From positions 1 to 64,000 of the forward strand of contig DASXZH010000097.1 of the NCBI GenBank assembly GCA_036502005.1: a stretch of DNA of 64,000 nt. The letters are read 5' to 3'. The DNA is from DASXZH01 sp036502005. Lineage in GTDB: Bacteria; Armatimonadota; Fimbriimonadia; Fimbriimonadales; Fimbriimonadaceae. Position 1 is the first letter of the stretch. The number at the start of each line of letters is the position of its first letter. A model generated the notes under the pieces. It worked only from the letters and a program-made list of their open reading frames with translations, had not been told where the DNA came from and did no database searches. Shown here in pieces: positions 27,432 through 35,509 of the stretch. A program made the translations under genes and the position numbers.

Positions 27432-27621
27432 TATTGACCTCTATAGTAGCGACCTTGGGCAAAACGGTAGCCACTGGCTCGGTGAAATGCAACTGCAATG
27501 CTTCTGCAAGGGCATAAAGCGCTTCGGTTTCAGATTCGCCTTGGCTCGCAACGTCAACGTCCAGGCACTGCGCCACAAATAGATCACCCTCTTGCCAAAC
27601 AGACGCGTGGAACGATTTCAT
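27418..27621 (-). CDS. hicB: HicB-like antitoxin (short form)
   Basis: 67 residues. VWQEGDLFVAQCLDVDVASQGESETEALYALAEAL is the partial RNase-H-like HicB core. There is no C-terminal DNA-binding domain, so it would neutralise HicA but needs another way to repress its own promoter. It is the first gene of the hicB-hicA-methyltransferase group. Confidence 0.85.
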   Translation of the reverse strand: MKSFHASVWQEGDLFVAQCLDVDVASQGESETEALYALAEALQLHFTEPVATVLPKVATIEVNIGAA

Positions 27622-28027
27622 TCTCGTAGTTTATCGCAGTTTTAGGCGATGGTAAGGGTAGACCGCCTATTCGCAAGAGCACTGGTGAATCGACTTATGA
27701 GGCGAGAGCCTACGCCCCAATGTGAGAATATAACGAAACCGGTGGTGTTCCGCGCAGGTTGCCGCGTCGCTAGCCCGCCTACGGCGCGCTGACGCTCCTC
27801 GCAATGACAAATTGGTTACATCTATACTATCAAGTCTTCATCCTTCGCTCAGTCTTGCCGTTCACTTGGGCCTGCGGTTTACCGGCCCGGTCAAGTCACC
27901 GAACGAAAGTAGACCCAGAACCCGAGATCCCTCACACGGAGTTCGGGATGACAGATATGTTCAAAGTACGGGGTTTGGGCCCAGTGGGATGCAATGTGAA
28001 TGCCCGCCATCCGATAAAAACAAATAG
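27622..28027. other. Gene-free gap with REP-like repeats
   Basis: No gene seen. 27755-27811 is a REP-like unit (ends TTGCCGCGTC and CTCCTCGCAATGACAAATT). 27915-27960 contains GAGATCCCTCAC and GTTCGGGATGACAG, the ends of another palindromic element common in bacterial genomes. Confidence 0.6.
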
Positions 28028-28282
28028 ATGGGTTGGTTTCCCTGGTTCAATAACGACCGTCCCCTGGTTGATAAGGGCTTTGAGCTTAGCTGGTATCGGC
28101 TATCTCACCGGCGAAGGTTTTGGCGGATTGTTTGGTTCACGCCAATCTACTTTTTCCTCTTAACGCTGCCGAACCCCACCAACAGCCATACGCATCAGCC
28201 GGCCATCTACAAGGTCGTCATGCTCGCGATCGTTCTTGGGACGGGCGTCTATGAATATTGGGCGTGGCAGACGGGAAAGTAA
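28028..28282 (+). CDS. Small membrane protein of unknown function
   Basis: 84 residues, MGWFPWFNNDRPLVDKGF at the start, then two predicted membrane segments (FWRIVWFTPIYFFLLTLP and VVMLAIVLGTGVYEYWAW) with positive residues between the ends. Trp/Tyr/Phe content and two separated hydrophobic blocks argue that it is real. No family recognised and no Shine-Dalgarno. It is followed directly by a GGTAAGC heptamer array. Confidence 0.5.
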   Translation: MGWFPWFNNDRPLVDKGFELSWYRLSHRRRFWRIVWFTPIYFFLLTLPNPTNSHTHQPAIYKVVMLAIVLGTGVYEYWAWQTGK

Positions 28283-28312
28283 ACGGTAAGCGGTAAGCGG
28301 TAAGCGGTAAGG
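28282..28312 (+). repeat. Heptanucleotide tandem repeat (CGGTAAG)
   Basis: Four exact copies of CGGTAAG starting inside or right after the stop codon of the small membrane protein gene. Confidence 0.85.
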
Positions 28313-28409
28313 ATTTGGACGGCATACCTCTCGTTCTCATCACGGTCCGAAGTGACCGCGATAAATCACTACAGTTTGGCAAAGGCTAAGCGGGAATTCC
28401 CCCGCCAAG

Positions 28410-28997
28410 CTAGACCGGGTTCGTATCGTCTTCCTTCAGCACCGGCTCGGCGGGGCGAGACCAGGGGCTGGCATCTTCTTTCTTCCGGCTCTCCTGAAAC
28501 CACTCCCAACTCCAGCGAAGAATCAGAATTACGGCAGCAACCGTAATGCAGCTATCGGCCAGGTTAAAAACCGGAAACTCGAAGGCCCGGAAGTGGAACA
28601 TGTCCGTGACTTTGCCGTTCACCACCCGGTCGTATAAGTTCCCAAGCGCCCCGGCCGCCAAAAGCGCCATGGCAGTATGAACCCAAGGAGACTCCTTGCG
28701 GTTCTTCATGCTGTAATAAATGGCTCCGGCGGCGATGGCTACGGCGACGGGAGCTAGCAACCCTCCGAAACCCTGAAACATGCCAAAGGCGATGCCCTTG
28801 TTGTAGGTTAGCGTGAGGTCAAAAACGTTAGGGATGACCGTCATCGCCTGGCCCTCGCCATTAAAATGGCCACGCGCCCAAAGCTTAATTATCTGATCGG
28901 CGAGGATCAGGACTACGAAGAGGAACCAGAAGACTAGGCGCCAATCGAGGCGCTTAGTAGCTACGGGAAGTTTTTCCGAGGGAGCTTCGCTATTCAT
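28410..28997 (-). CDS. lspA: Lipoprotein signal peptidase (signal peptidase II)
   Basis: 195 residues, a four-helix membrane protease that removes signal peptides from lipidated prolipoproteins. The catalytic aspartates are D123 in GALGNLYDRV and D148 in NLADSC. The first helix (LVFWFLFVVLILADQIIKLW) is typical. It lies downstream of ileS on the same strand, the usual ileS-lspA order. Both ends are slightly longer than the E. coli enzyme. Confidence 0.95.
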   Translation of the reverse strand: MNSEAPSEKLPVATKRLDWRLVFWFLFVVLILADQIIKLWARGHFNGEGQAMTVIPNVFDLTLTYNKGIAFGMFQGFGGLLAPVAVAIAAGAIYYSMKNRKESPWVHTAMALLAAGALGNLYDRVVNGKVTDMFHFRAFEFPVFNLADSCITVAAVILILRWSWEWFQESRKKEDASPWSRPAEPVLKEDDTNPV

Positions 28998-29006
28998 TAT
29001 TTCCCC

Positions 29007-29065
29007 TCCCTCCCGGTTCGCTCGCGGACTCGCTTACCGACCTCCCTCGCGGAGGAGAGAGGTTT
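29007..29065 (-). repeat. Dispersed CTCTCC-type repeat copy
   Basis: CCGGTTCGCTCGCGGACTCG followed by CTTACCGACCTCCCTCGCGGAGGAGAGAGG. It is related to copies at 3470-3540, 51897-51945 and 52026-52082, and lies between ileS and lspA. Confidence 0.65.
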
Positions 29066-29204
29066 GTGCTGGGCCGCACTTTGAGTTTAGTTCCGCTATA
29101 AATCGTTACCGCGCAACGATCTCCGGAGGATAGGTGGTTGGCGTTCAGAGTTTCGTTCTGCATTTGGTGCGGATGAACACGACAAACTCCTTCGCAGTAA
29201 CCGA

Positions 29205-31979
29205 TCAAAGCCCGAGAACCCTCCGATCGCGGGCGCTTAGTGGCACCCCGTCAACCAGGGCAACATCAGGACGGCGAAGCCGGCTTCGCTCGCACTTTAG
29301 GAATTCGCTAGCCCTAAAGCTAACGGATTGCTCGCCGACGGCAAGCTCAACGGCGCTCATCTTAAACAAGTTGGGAAGATCATCTCCAAAGGATTTCAAC
29401 GCCTGAATCACCTCAGCGTTGTCAACAATAGAAACAATCGCGTCCTGGCTGTCTTTTAGTTCCGCCGTCGTCTTCCAAGCCTCAAAAGCGGCGAATACCA
29501 CGCCGCGATACTCGGTTAGCTCGGCAAAGCGCTCTTGAAGTTTGTTATCCTCAATCTCCGCAAGCCGCGCGGCAGAAGGCACACCAAACAACTCGGCGTG
29601 AACCGAAAACAGCTTATGCAAGCCCGGAACACGCGTGTAAACCTCCTCGCACGTGTGGGGCAGAATCGGCGAGAGAATACGGGTCAGTTGCAGCAACGCA
29701 TAAAGCGAAGCCGCCTGGGCAGAGCGCCGCGTCTCCCAGTCCTTGCCATCGCAGTACATGCGATCCTTGATGGCATCCAGATAAAACCGCGAAAGCTCCT
29801 TCGAGCAGAAGTTGTGGACGGAGTTGATCACCGCGCCGAAATCATAAGCCTTGTAGTTGTCCGCGCAATCGGCTACCAAAAGATCTATTTGCTCAACCAG
29901 CCACTCGTCGATCTCAAGTAGGGCTGGATTGGAATCCGGATCGTAGTCGTACAAGTTGCTTAACAAAAAGCGCAGCGTGTTGCGCACGGTTCTATAATTC
30001 TCACCAAATCGCTTTAAAAGAGCATCGGAGCAAGGTACATCGTTGGCATAATCCACGCTAGCGACCCAATAGCGAATGACGTCCGCGCCGTACTGTTGGC
30101 AGGCCACCACGGGATCGACCACATTGCCATCCCGCTTTGACATCTTGAGACCCTTTTCATCCACCACAAATCCGTGGGTTAGGATCTGCCGGAACGGCGC
30201 CTCGTCCCTTGCCGCGGTTCCGATCACGAGCGAAGAGTTAAACCAACCGCGATGCTGATCGGAGCCTTCCAAATACAAATCTGCCGGCATCCGCTCCTTC
30301 CAAAGCGGCTCAACATCGCCTTCCAAAACGCAGATGTGGGTGGAACCGCTATCAAACCAGACGTCCAGCACGTCGCGCTCTTTTGTGAACTCGGTTTCGC
30401 CCGTCACCGGATGCTTATAGCCCTCTGGCAGAATCTCGAAAGGCTCGGCCTCGAACCAGGCATCGGAGCCTTTGGCTTCCACCAGCTTTGCCACGTACTC
30501 GATCGCTTCCGGATCGAGCACCGGCTCTCGGCTGTTCAAGCCGTAAAAAACGGGAATACCGACGCCCCAAGGTCGCTGACGGGAGATGCACCAATCTGGC
30601 CTTCCGCTGATCATGGCGGTGAGGCGAACTCGTCCCATCTCTGGGAAGAACTGCACGTCATCGATTTCGGCCAGCATTCGCCGACGTAGTTCTTCGTGGT
30701 CGATGGCAATAAACCATTGCTCGGTCGCGCGGTAGATGACGGGGTTGCCGTCGCGCTCGGAATAGGGATATTGGTGCTCGTAATCGCGCACGTCCAGCAA
30801 AGCCCCAACTTCGCGGAGACGATCTACCACAACGGTGTCGCAATTCTTATAGTAAACACCTTCGAATTCGCCCGCTTCTGCGGTGAGAACGCCACCTTCA
30901 TCGACAGGGCACAATATCGGCAGGCCGTATTCTTTACCCGTGTAAAAGTCTTCGCGGCCATGGCCGGGGGCGGTGTGGACAACGCCGGTGCCGTCTTCGG
31001 TGGTGATGTATTCGGCCAGGACGCCGAGGGAATCGCGGTTGTAAATCGGGTGAGCAAACACAGCGCGATCCATGTTGACGCCTTCCAGCAGGTCGTCTAC
31101 AACGTAATCCTTCCAACCTACATGCTCGGCGGTTCTCTTAACCAGGTCCTTTAGGATCAGATAATGGGTTTCAGTGCCGTCTTGCACCACACGCACGATG
31201 GCGTACTGCAAAGCCGGGTGAAAGGCACAGGCCAGGTTGGCGGGAATGGTCCAGGGAGTGGTCGTCCAGATGATCGTGTACAGGTTCGGAAACTTCTCGA
31301 ACATGCGGTTCGGATCGGCTTTTAGCTTGAACCGCACATAGATCGCCTTGCTAACGGTGTCTTTGTAAACCAGTTCTGATTCGGCCAGGGCTGTTCGCTG
31401 AGTTGGGCTCCAAAGGGTTGGGCGCAGGCCACGGTAGACATAGCCGCGCTCGGCTAGGCGCTTGAAGACACGCACGAGTTCCGCCTCGTAGCGGAAATCC
31501 ATGGTTCTGTACGGCTTTTCCCAAAGGCCGAAAACGCCTAGCCGCTTAAACTGCTCAGTCTGAACGTCGATGTACTTTGCGGCATGTTCGCGGCAGGCCT
31601 TTCGCAGGGTAACCACGTCAGGTTTCTCTTTCTTCTTTTCGAACTCCTTGATAACGGTTTGTTCGATAGGAAGGCCGTGGTTATCGTATCCGGGCACATA
31701 AGGCGCACGAAATCCCAGCATGGTCTGGCTCTTGACGACAAAATCTTTTAGGATCTTGTTGAGAGCGGTTCCGATGTGGATGGGGCTGTTGGTGTAAGGC
31801 GGGCCATCGTGGAGAACAAAAACGGCGGCGCCCGCGCGAGCCTCTTGGATCTTGTGATAGATCCCCATCTCGTCCCACTTCGCCTGAATCTCCGGCTCGC
31901 GCTTTGGCAAGTCGGCTTTCATCGGAATGGTGAACTCTGCGTCGGGCAGGTTCAGGGTCTCTCTTAAGTCCATGGGCAA
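29205..31979 (-). CDS. ileS: Isoleucyl-tRNA synthetase
   Basis: 924 residues, class I synthetase that charges tRNA-Ile. HIGH motif as SPIHIGTALNK near residue 65, editing domain in the middle (TTPWTIPANLACAF, VVHTAPGHGREDFYTG), KMSKS as LKMSKRDGN near 610, then the anticodon-binding domain. At the C-terminus the zinc-finger module is degenerate: only the first cysteine of the CxRC pair is left (FLKCERSRLRRPD), and the second pair reads LSARDRR in place of CxRC. ATG 31979 start. No T-box leader seen. Confidence 0.96.
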   Translation of the reverse strand: MPMDLRETLNLPDAEFTIPMKADLPKREPEIQAKWDEMGIYHKIQEARAGAAVFVLHDGPPYTNSPIHIGTALNKILKDFVVKSQTMLGFRAPYVPGYDNHGLPIEQTVIKEFEKKKEKPDVVTLRKACREHAAKYIDVQTEQFKRLGVFGLWEKPYRTMDFRYEAELVRVFKRLAERGYVYRGLRPTLWSPTQRTALAESELVYKDTVSKAIYVRFKLKADPNRMFEKFPNLYTIIWTTTPWTIPANLACAFHPALQYAIVRVVQDGTETHYLILKDLVKRTAEHVGWKDYVVDDLLEGVNMDRAVFAHPIYNRDSLGVLAEYITTEDGTGVVHTAPGHGREDFYTGKEYGLPILCPVDEGGVLTAEAGEFEGVYYKNCDTVVVDRLREVGALLDVRDYEHQYPYSERDGNPVIYRATEQWFIAIDHEELRRRMLAEIDDVQFFPEMGRVRLTAMISGRPDWCISRQRPWGVGIPVFYGLNSREPVLDPEAIEYVAKLVEAKGSDAWFEAEPFEILPEGYKHPVTGETEFTKERDVLDVWFDSGSTHICVLEGDVEPLWKERMPADLYLEGSDQHRGWFNSSLVIGTAARDEAPFRQILTHGFVVDEKGLKMSKRDGNVVDPVVACQQYGADVIRYWVASVDYANDVPCSDALLKRFGENYRTVRNTLRFLLSNLYDYDPDSNPALLEIDEWLVEQIDLLVADCADNYKAYDFGAVINSVHNFCSKELSRFYLDAIKDRMYCDGKDWETRRSAQAASLYALLQLTRILSPILPHTCEEVYTRVPGLHKLFSVHAELFGVPSAARLAEIEDNKLQERFAELTEYRGVVFAAFEAWKTTAELKDSQDAIVSIVDNAEVIQALKSFGDDLPNLFKMSAVELAVGEQSVSFRASEFLKCERSRLRRPDVALVDGVPLSARDRRVLGL

Positions 31980-32329
31980 GGTGGAAGTTTACCGTCTTGG
32001 TTGGGGACGGGGGATGGGGGATGTGGGGAAGGGGGATAGCCGATAAGCGGATAGCGGATGGCGGCTAGTCGAAAGTCGAAAGTCGAAGGACGATAAGCGA
32101 TAGCGGAGGGCGGATAGTCGAATGTCGGGAGGACGATAGTCGAAAGTCGGCGGGCGAATGCCGGAATTGATCCTTGATAGACCTGCCAGAGGGGGAAAGT
32201 GAAGAGATTTCTTGGAATTTTGGGCATTCCTGGCTTAATATAGATAAAAGAAATCAATCGAAACGTTTCGCTAAGAAAATCTAGGGCGTTTCGAGCAGCC
32301 TTTTTGAGCGAAGGCAATAGGAGAATTTT
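31980..32329. other. Divergent intergenic region between ileS and GH16 gene
   Basis: The first half (32030-32160) is a decayed heptamer array (AGTCGAA, GATAGCG units). The second half holds the candidate promoter TTGGAA-N18-TAATAT (32212-32241) and the CGAAACGTTTCG operator at 32259-32270. No gene seen. Confidence 0.65.
32259..32270. promoter_or_regulatory. LacI-family operator upstream of GH16 gene
   Basis: CGAAACGTTTCG, a perfect 12-bp palindrome of the LacI/CcpA class, lies about 18 nt after the -10-like TAATAT. The identical site lies in front of the lacI-type gene at 33267. Confidence 0.8.
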
Positions 32330-33241
32330 ATGCTAGCAACGCTGCTTTCGGTTGTCGTCTATTCCGTGATCCGCCTTACTCCGACCCAACCGGGCCAGTT
32401 GGTTTTCCACGACGATTTCGACGGTCCGGTGGGGTCTTCGCCGACTGGCTGGACGAACGAGACTGGCGGCAACGGATGGGGGAACAACGAACTTGAAAGC
32501 TACACTCAGAGTCCGGCCAATTCCTATCTTGACGGCAAGGGTCATCTGGTCATTGAGGCGAGGCAGCAACACACAACGGGAACTGACGGGATTGCCCGCG
32601 ATTACACGTCGGCAAGGCTTGTCTCAAAGGGACATTTTTCGCTGGCATACGGCCGATTTGAAGCCAGAGTCATGGTTCCTAAAGGGCAAGGCATTTGGCC
32701 TGCGTTCTGGCTGTTAGGTGACGATATAGGCACGGCGGGGTGGCCGGGATGTGGAGAAATTGACGTCATGGAAGTCCTCGGGCAGCAGCCAAATATTTGC
32801 CATGGGACACTACACGGGCCGGGATATTCCGGGGCCGCGGGTCCCACTGCAGAGTACGTTTCCAAGACCAGCTTGGCAAACGATTTTCACGTTTATGCCG
32901 TGGAATGGGAGTCGGGCTATGTTCGTTGGTACGTCGATGGGAACCTGTATCATACGGTGACTCCAGGAAGTGTTGCCCCTCATCACTGGGTTTTCAACCA
33001 TCCGTTCTTTCTGATCAGAACCTCGCAGTGGGCGGCCAATGGCCCGGAAACCCGGACAGCACCACCGTCTTCCCGCAGCAAATGGTTGTCGATTATGTGC
33101 GAGTTTATAAGCTGGCGGGCAAGCCGCAAGGCTAAAAACACTCGAAGCGTTTCGGTTAACTTTTATCCCGATGACCGCTCCAATAGCATCAAACCGTTAA
33201 ATGTGCCTGTAAAAGCCCTAAAAAACTTCTTGGCGATTTGA
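32330..33241 (+). pseudogene. GH16 beta-glucanase-like gene with C-terminal frameshift
   Basis: The first about 230 codons encode a signal peptide and a GH16 domain with the catalytic motif GCGEIDVMEVLG (E-I-D-x-x-E near residues 142-147). After VFNHPFFLI the frame leaves the family sequence. In the -1 frame the expected end follows at once: NLAVGGQWPGNPDSTT and then FPQQMVVDYVRVYKLAGKPQG, with a stop at 33133-33135. One nucleotide has therefore been lost near 33020 (or read wrongly). The shifted frame runs on to 33241 and is probably junk. If real, the last beta-strands of the fold are lost. Substrate would be a beta-1,3/1,4-glucan. Confidence 0.85.
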
Positions 33242-33278
33242 AAATATGGTTGTATAATCGGTTTAACGAAACGTTTCG
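33230..33278 (+). promoter_or_regulatory. Promoter and operator of the LacI-type gene
   Basis: TTGGCG (33230-33235), 17-nt spacer, TATAAT (33253-33258), then CGAAACGTTTCG (33267-33278) at the expected transcription start. The position suggests autorepression by blocking RNA polymerase. Confidence 0.8.
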
Positions 33279-33296
33279 ACAGGTCCCAAACCTAAC

Positions 33297-34343
33297 ATGG
33301 CTACTTCGATCAAGGATATCGCAAACAAGCTCAACATGTCCGTCAGCACGGTTAGTTACGCGCTGAACGGGGGCCCCAGAAGCGTGAGTTTAGAGACGAA
33401 GAACCAGGTGCTAGCGGCCGCCCGTGATCTTGGCTACCGACCCAACCGCGTTGCGCGATCAATGGTAACGGGCCGCAGCTACACGATCGGGGTGGCACCA
33501 CCTGAAATCGGAGACGACGTTTTCCTTAGCCCCTATTTGCAGCTCGCTATTAACGGCGTCGCCAACGAGGCAGGACGGCTGCATCAGGACATGCTCGTCT
33601 TCACTCGCTATCGCGAGACCGAGCATGAGGAGATGCTGTCCATCATTCTCGACGGCCGAGTAGACGGCGTTATATTCATCGCGCCCCATTTCACGGCGAA
33701 AACCGTAGAGCTCGCGGCCGCCCTTCAGCTTCCATGCGTGGCGATCTCAGGTGCCCCGGTAGAGGGCGTTACCTCTTTCAGCATTAACAACGAGCAGGGG
33801 ATGACGCAGGTGCTGGAGCACCTCTATGAGCTCGGCCACCGCAGAATCGGCCACATTGCGGGCCGCCTCGATATGCAGGACGCCCTGATTCGGCTGCAAG
33901 GCTACCAAGCGTTCTTGCACGCAAGGAAGATCCCCTATCGAGACGAGTTTGTTGCCAAAGGGCAGTTCCTAATCGAAGGCGGGCGAAGAGCCATGCACGA
34001 ACTCATGAACCTGCCCATTCGCCCCACCGCCGTTAGCTGCGCTAACGACGAAATGGCAATCGGCGCTATCCTGGCCACCTATGACCTCGGCATAAAAGTC
34101 CCCGAGGAAGTGAGCGTTGCCGGCTTCGACAGCACACCAAGCAGTGCGCACATCCATCCGCCCCTCACTACCGTGCGGCAGCCCATCGGAGAGCTTGGCG
34201 AAGTCGCCCTGCGAACTCTGGTGGACATGATCGAAGGCAATGAGCCCCAAGAAAAGAAAGTATTCGAGACCGATCTCATCGTTAGAGCATCGACCAACCA
34301 TCCAATGGAGGAAATACATGAAGGGAGCCTTTACTCTCATTGA
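33297..34343 (+). CDS. LacI-family transcriptional regulator
   Basis: 348 residues. Residues 1-50 form the LacI helix-turn-helix and hinge (SIKDIANKLNMSVSTVSYAL, LGYRPNRVARSMVTGRSYTIG); the remainder is the sugar-binding-protein-like effector domain (GVIFIAPHFT, NNEQGMTQVLEHLYELGHRRIGHI, SVAGFDSTPSSAHIHPPLTT). It most likely represses itself and the GH16 gene through CGAAACGTTTCG sites and responds to a glucan-derived sugar. Its last 26 nt overlap the start of the prepilin gene, so the next genes may share its mRNA. Confidence 0.93.
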   Translation: MATSIKDIANKLNMSVSTVSYALNGGPRSVSLETKNQVLAAARDLGYRPNRVARSMVTGRSYTIGVAPPEIGDDVFLSPYLQLAINGVANEAGRLHQDMLVFTRYRETEHEEMLSIILDGRVDGVIFIAPHFTAKTVELAAALQLPCVAISGAPVEGVTSFSINNEQGMTQVLEHLYELGHRRIGHIAGRLDMQDALIRLQGYQAFLHARKIPYRDEFVAKGQFLIEGGRRAMHELMNLPIRPTAVSCANDEMAIGAILATYDLGIKVPEEVSVAGFDSTPSSAHIHPPLTTVRQPIGELGEVALRTLVDMIEGNEPQEKKVFETDLIVRASTNHPMEEIHEGSLYSH

Positions 34344-35235
34344 ACTATTAGTGGTGATCGCCATAATCGCAATTCTCGCGGCGATCCTATTCCCCGTCTT
34401 CGCACAGGCTAAGTTAGCTGCAAAAAGAACCGTTGCCCTCAGCAACGCCAAGCAGCTTGCCTTATCCATTGCCATCTACCAAAATGATTACGACGACGCT
34501 GTAGTAAAAAGCTACTTTGGCGCTCCGCCGGAGTGCGCGAGCCCAGCAGGAAACTGGGGCGGCGTTCCTGGCACCTATATTTTCGATTGGTATAGCTGGC
34601 GGCATGCAATTCTGCCCTACACATCCAAGAGCACCCAACTCTTGACCGATCCGACGAATCAGTTCAATCAACCCGCCCACGCGACAGACATCGTTGCTAT
34701 CCCCGGCGCCCCTGATAACGTGGACCTGACAACCAACTTCGCAGGAAATGGCGCGATTCTTGGATTCGCCAATGCGGGCTGTTGGAACAGCGCAAACGAA
34801 AACCCGGGCCTCGACACACTTGATGGCTTGAGCGATCCTGCCGACACGATCCTTTTAGCGCCGAATCGCACCAACTACATTACGGTGAAGTGGATGTTCG
34901 GTAACAATCATGGGGAAGCAGGCAAGTTTAATGGCCTAGCCACAGTGGATGATGGCCAAGTTTTGGCCCCATACAACTGCATCACGCCGATTGGGGCAAC
35001 CAGCCCAACTTGCCCGGCATCGGGAATGGGTGCGCTCCATTCAAACACGGGCCAGATGACATTTGTTTGGTGCGACGGACACGCGAAGACGAAAACCTAC
35101 ACGCAGACCCTGGCAACAGGCAACGCAAACTCCGACGAGTGGGATTCGGCGATCCAGCCCAACGACGATAATACGGTGCCTACTCAGGCGGACAGGGTTT
35201 GGGTCTCCCAGCACCTGTTCAACGAATACAAGTAA
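34318..35235 (+). CDS. Type II/IV prepilin-like protein with DUF1559-type C-terminus
   Basis: 305 residues from ATG 34318 (AGGAAATACATG). The N-terminus MKGAFTLIELLVVIAIIAIL is a class III prepilin signal, processed before the Phe, followed by the ILFPVFAQAKLAAKRT helix. The C-terminal half has the SNTGQMTFVWCDGHAKT block of the family. It overlaps lacI by 26 nt and precedes a small lipoprotein, so a cell-surface role in glycan uptake or attachment is possible. A second member lies at 49071-50054. Confidence 0.9.
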   Translation: MKGAFTLIELLVVIAIIAILAAILFPVFAQAKLAAKRTVALSNAKQLALSIAIYQNDYDDAVVKSYFGAPPECASPAGNWGGVPGTYIFDWYSWRHAILPYTSKSTQLLTDPTNQFNQPAHATDIVAIPGAPDNVDLTTNFAGNGAILGFANAGCWNSANENPGLDTLDGLSDPADTILLAPNRTNYITVKWMFGNNHGEAGKFNGLATVDDGQVLAPYNCITPIGATSPTCPASGMGALHSNTGQMTFVWCDGHAKTKTYTQTLATGNANSDEWDSAIQPNDDNTVPTQADRVWVSQHLFNEYK

Positions 35236-35302
35236 CTAGTCAATCACCTATGGATACCGCTGCCGCTTTGCGGCTGCGGAGATCATCCGTTGGAGAATCA
35301 TT

Positions 35303-35500
35303 ATGAAGTGCAAATACTTACTTGCTTTCGGGCTTTTGGCGACGATTGGATGTTCATCCGGATCAACCCAAGCCACTCCACACTTTGTTCCGTATGTAAA
35401 AAAGACGGATACCGGAGGAGTGGTGCTTCCCACGGGAGTTCCGTTGCCGCCTGATGCCGTTAAAGCGGGGGCAGCCAAGGGATACCAAGCTACCAGATAG
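35303..35500 (+). CDS. Small lipoprotein
   Basis: 65 residues: MKCKYLLAFGLLATIGCSSG with a lipobox ending at Cys17, then a Pro/Val-rich mature part of about 48 residues (TGGVVLPTGVPLPPDAVKAG). No family recognised. The start is ATG 35303, 67 nt behind the prepilin gene, and its stop is 10 nt before the halogenase-like gene, so all three are probably one operon. Confidence 0.75.
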   Translation: MKCKYLLAFGLLATIGCSSGSTQATPHFVPYVKKTDTGGVVLPTGVPLPPDAVKAGAAKGYQATR

Positions 35501-35509
35501 ACCTTAGCA

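Noticed and set aside
32030..32160. GATAGCG/AGTCGAA-rich stretch that looks like a CRISPR array at first sight
   Set aside because: Units are 7 bp and decayed, with no constant repeat of 24-37 bp and no unique spacers.
31980..32258. Possible T-box leader of ileS
   Set aside because: No specifier loop, no T-box sequence and no antiterminator hairpin; the stretch is a decayed heptamer array.
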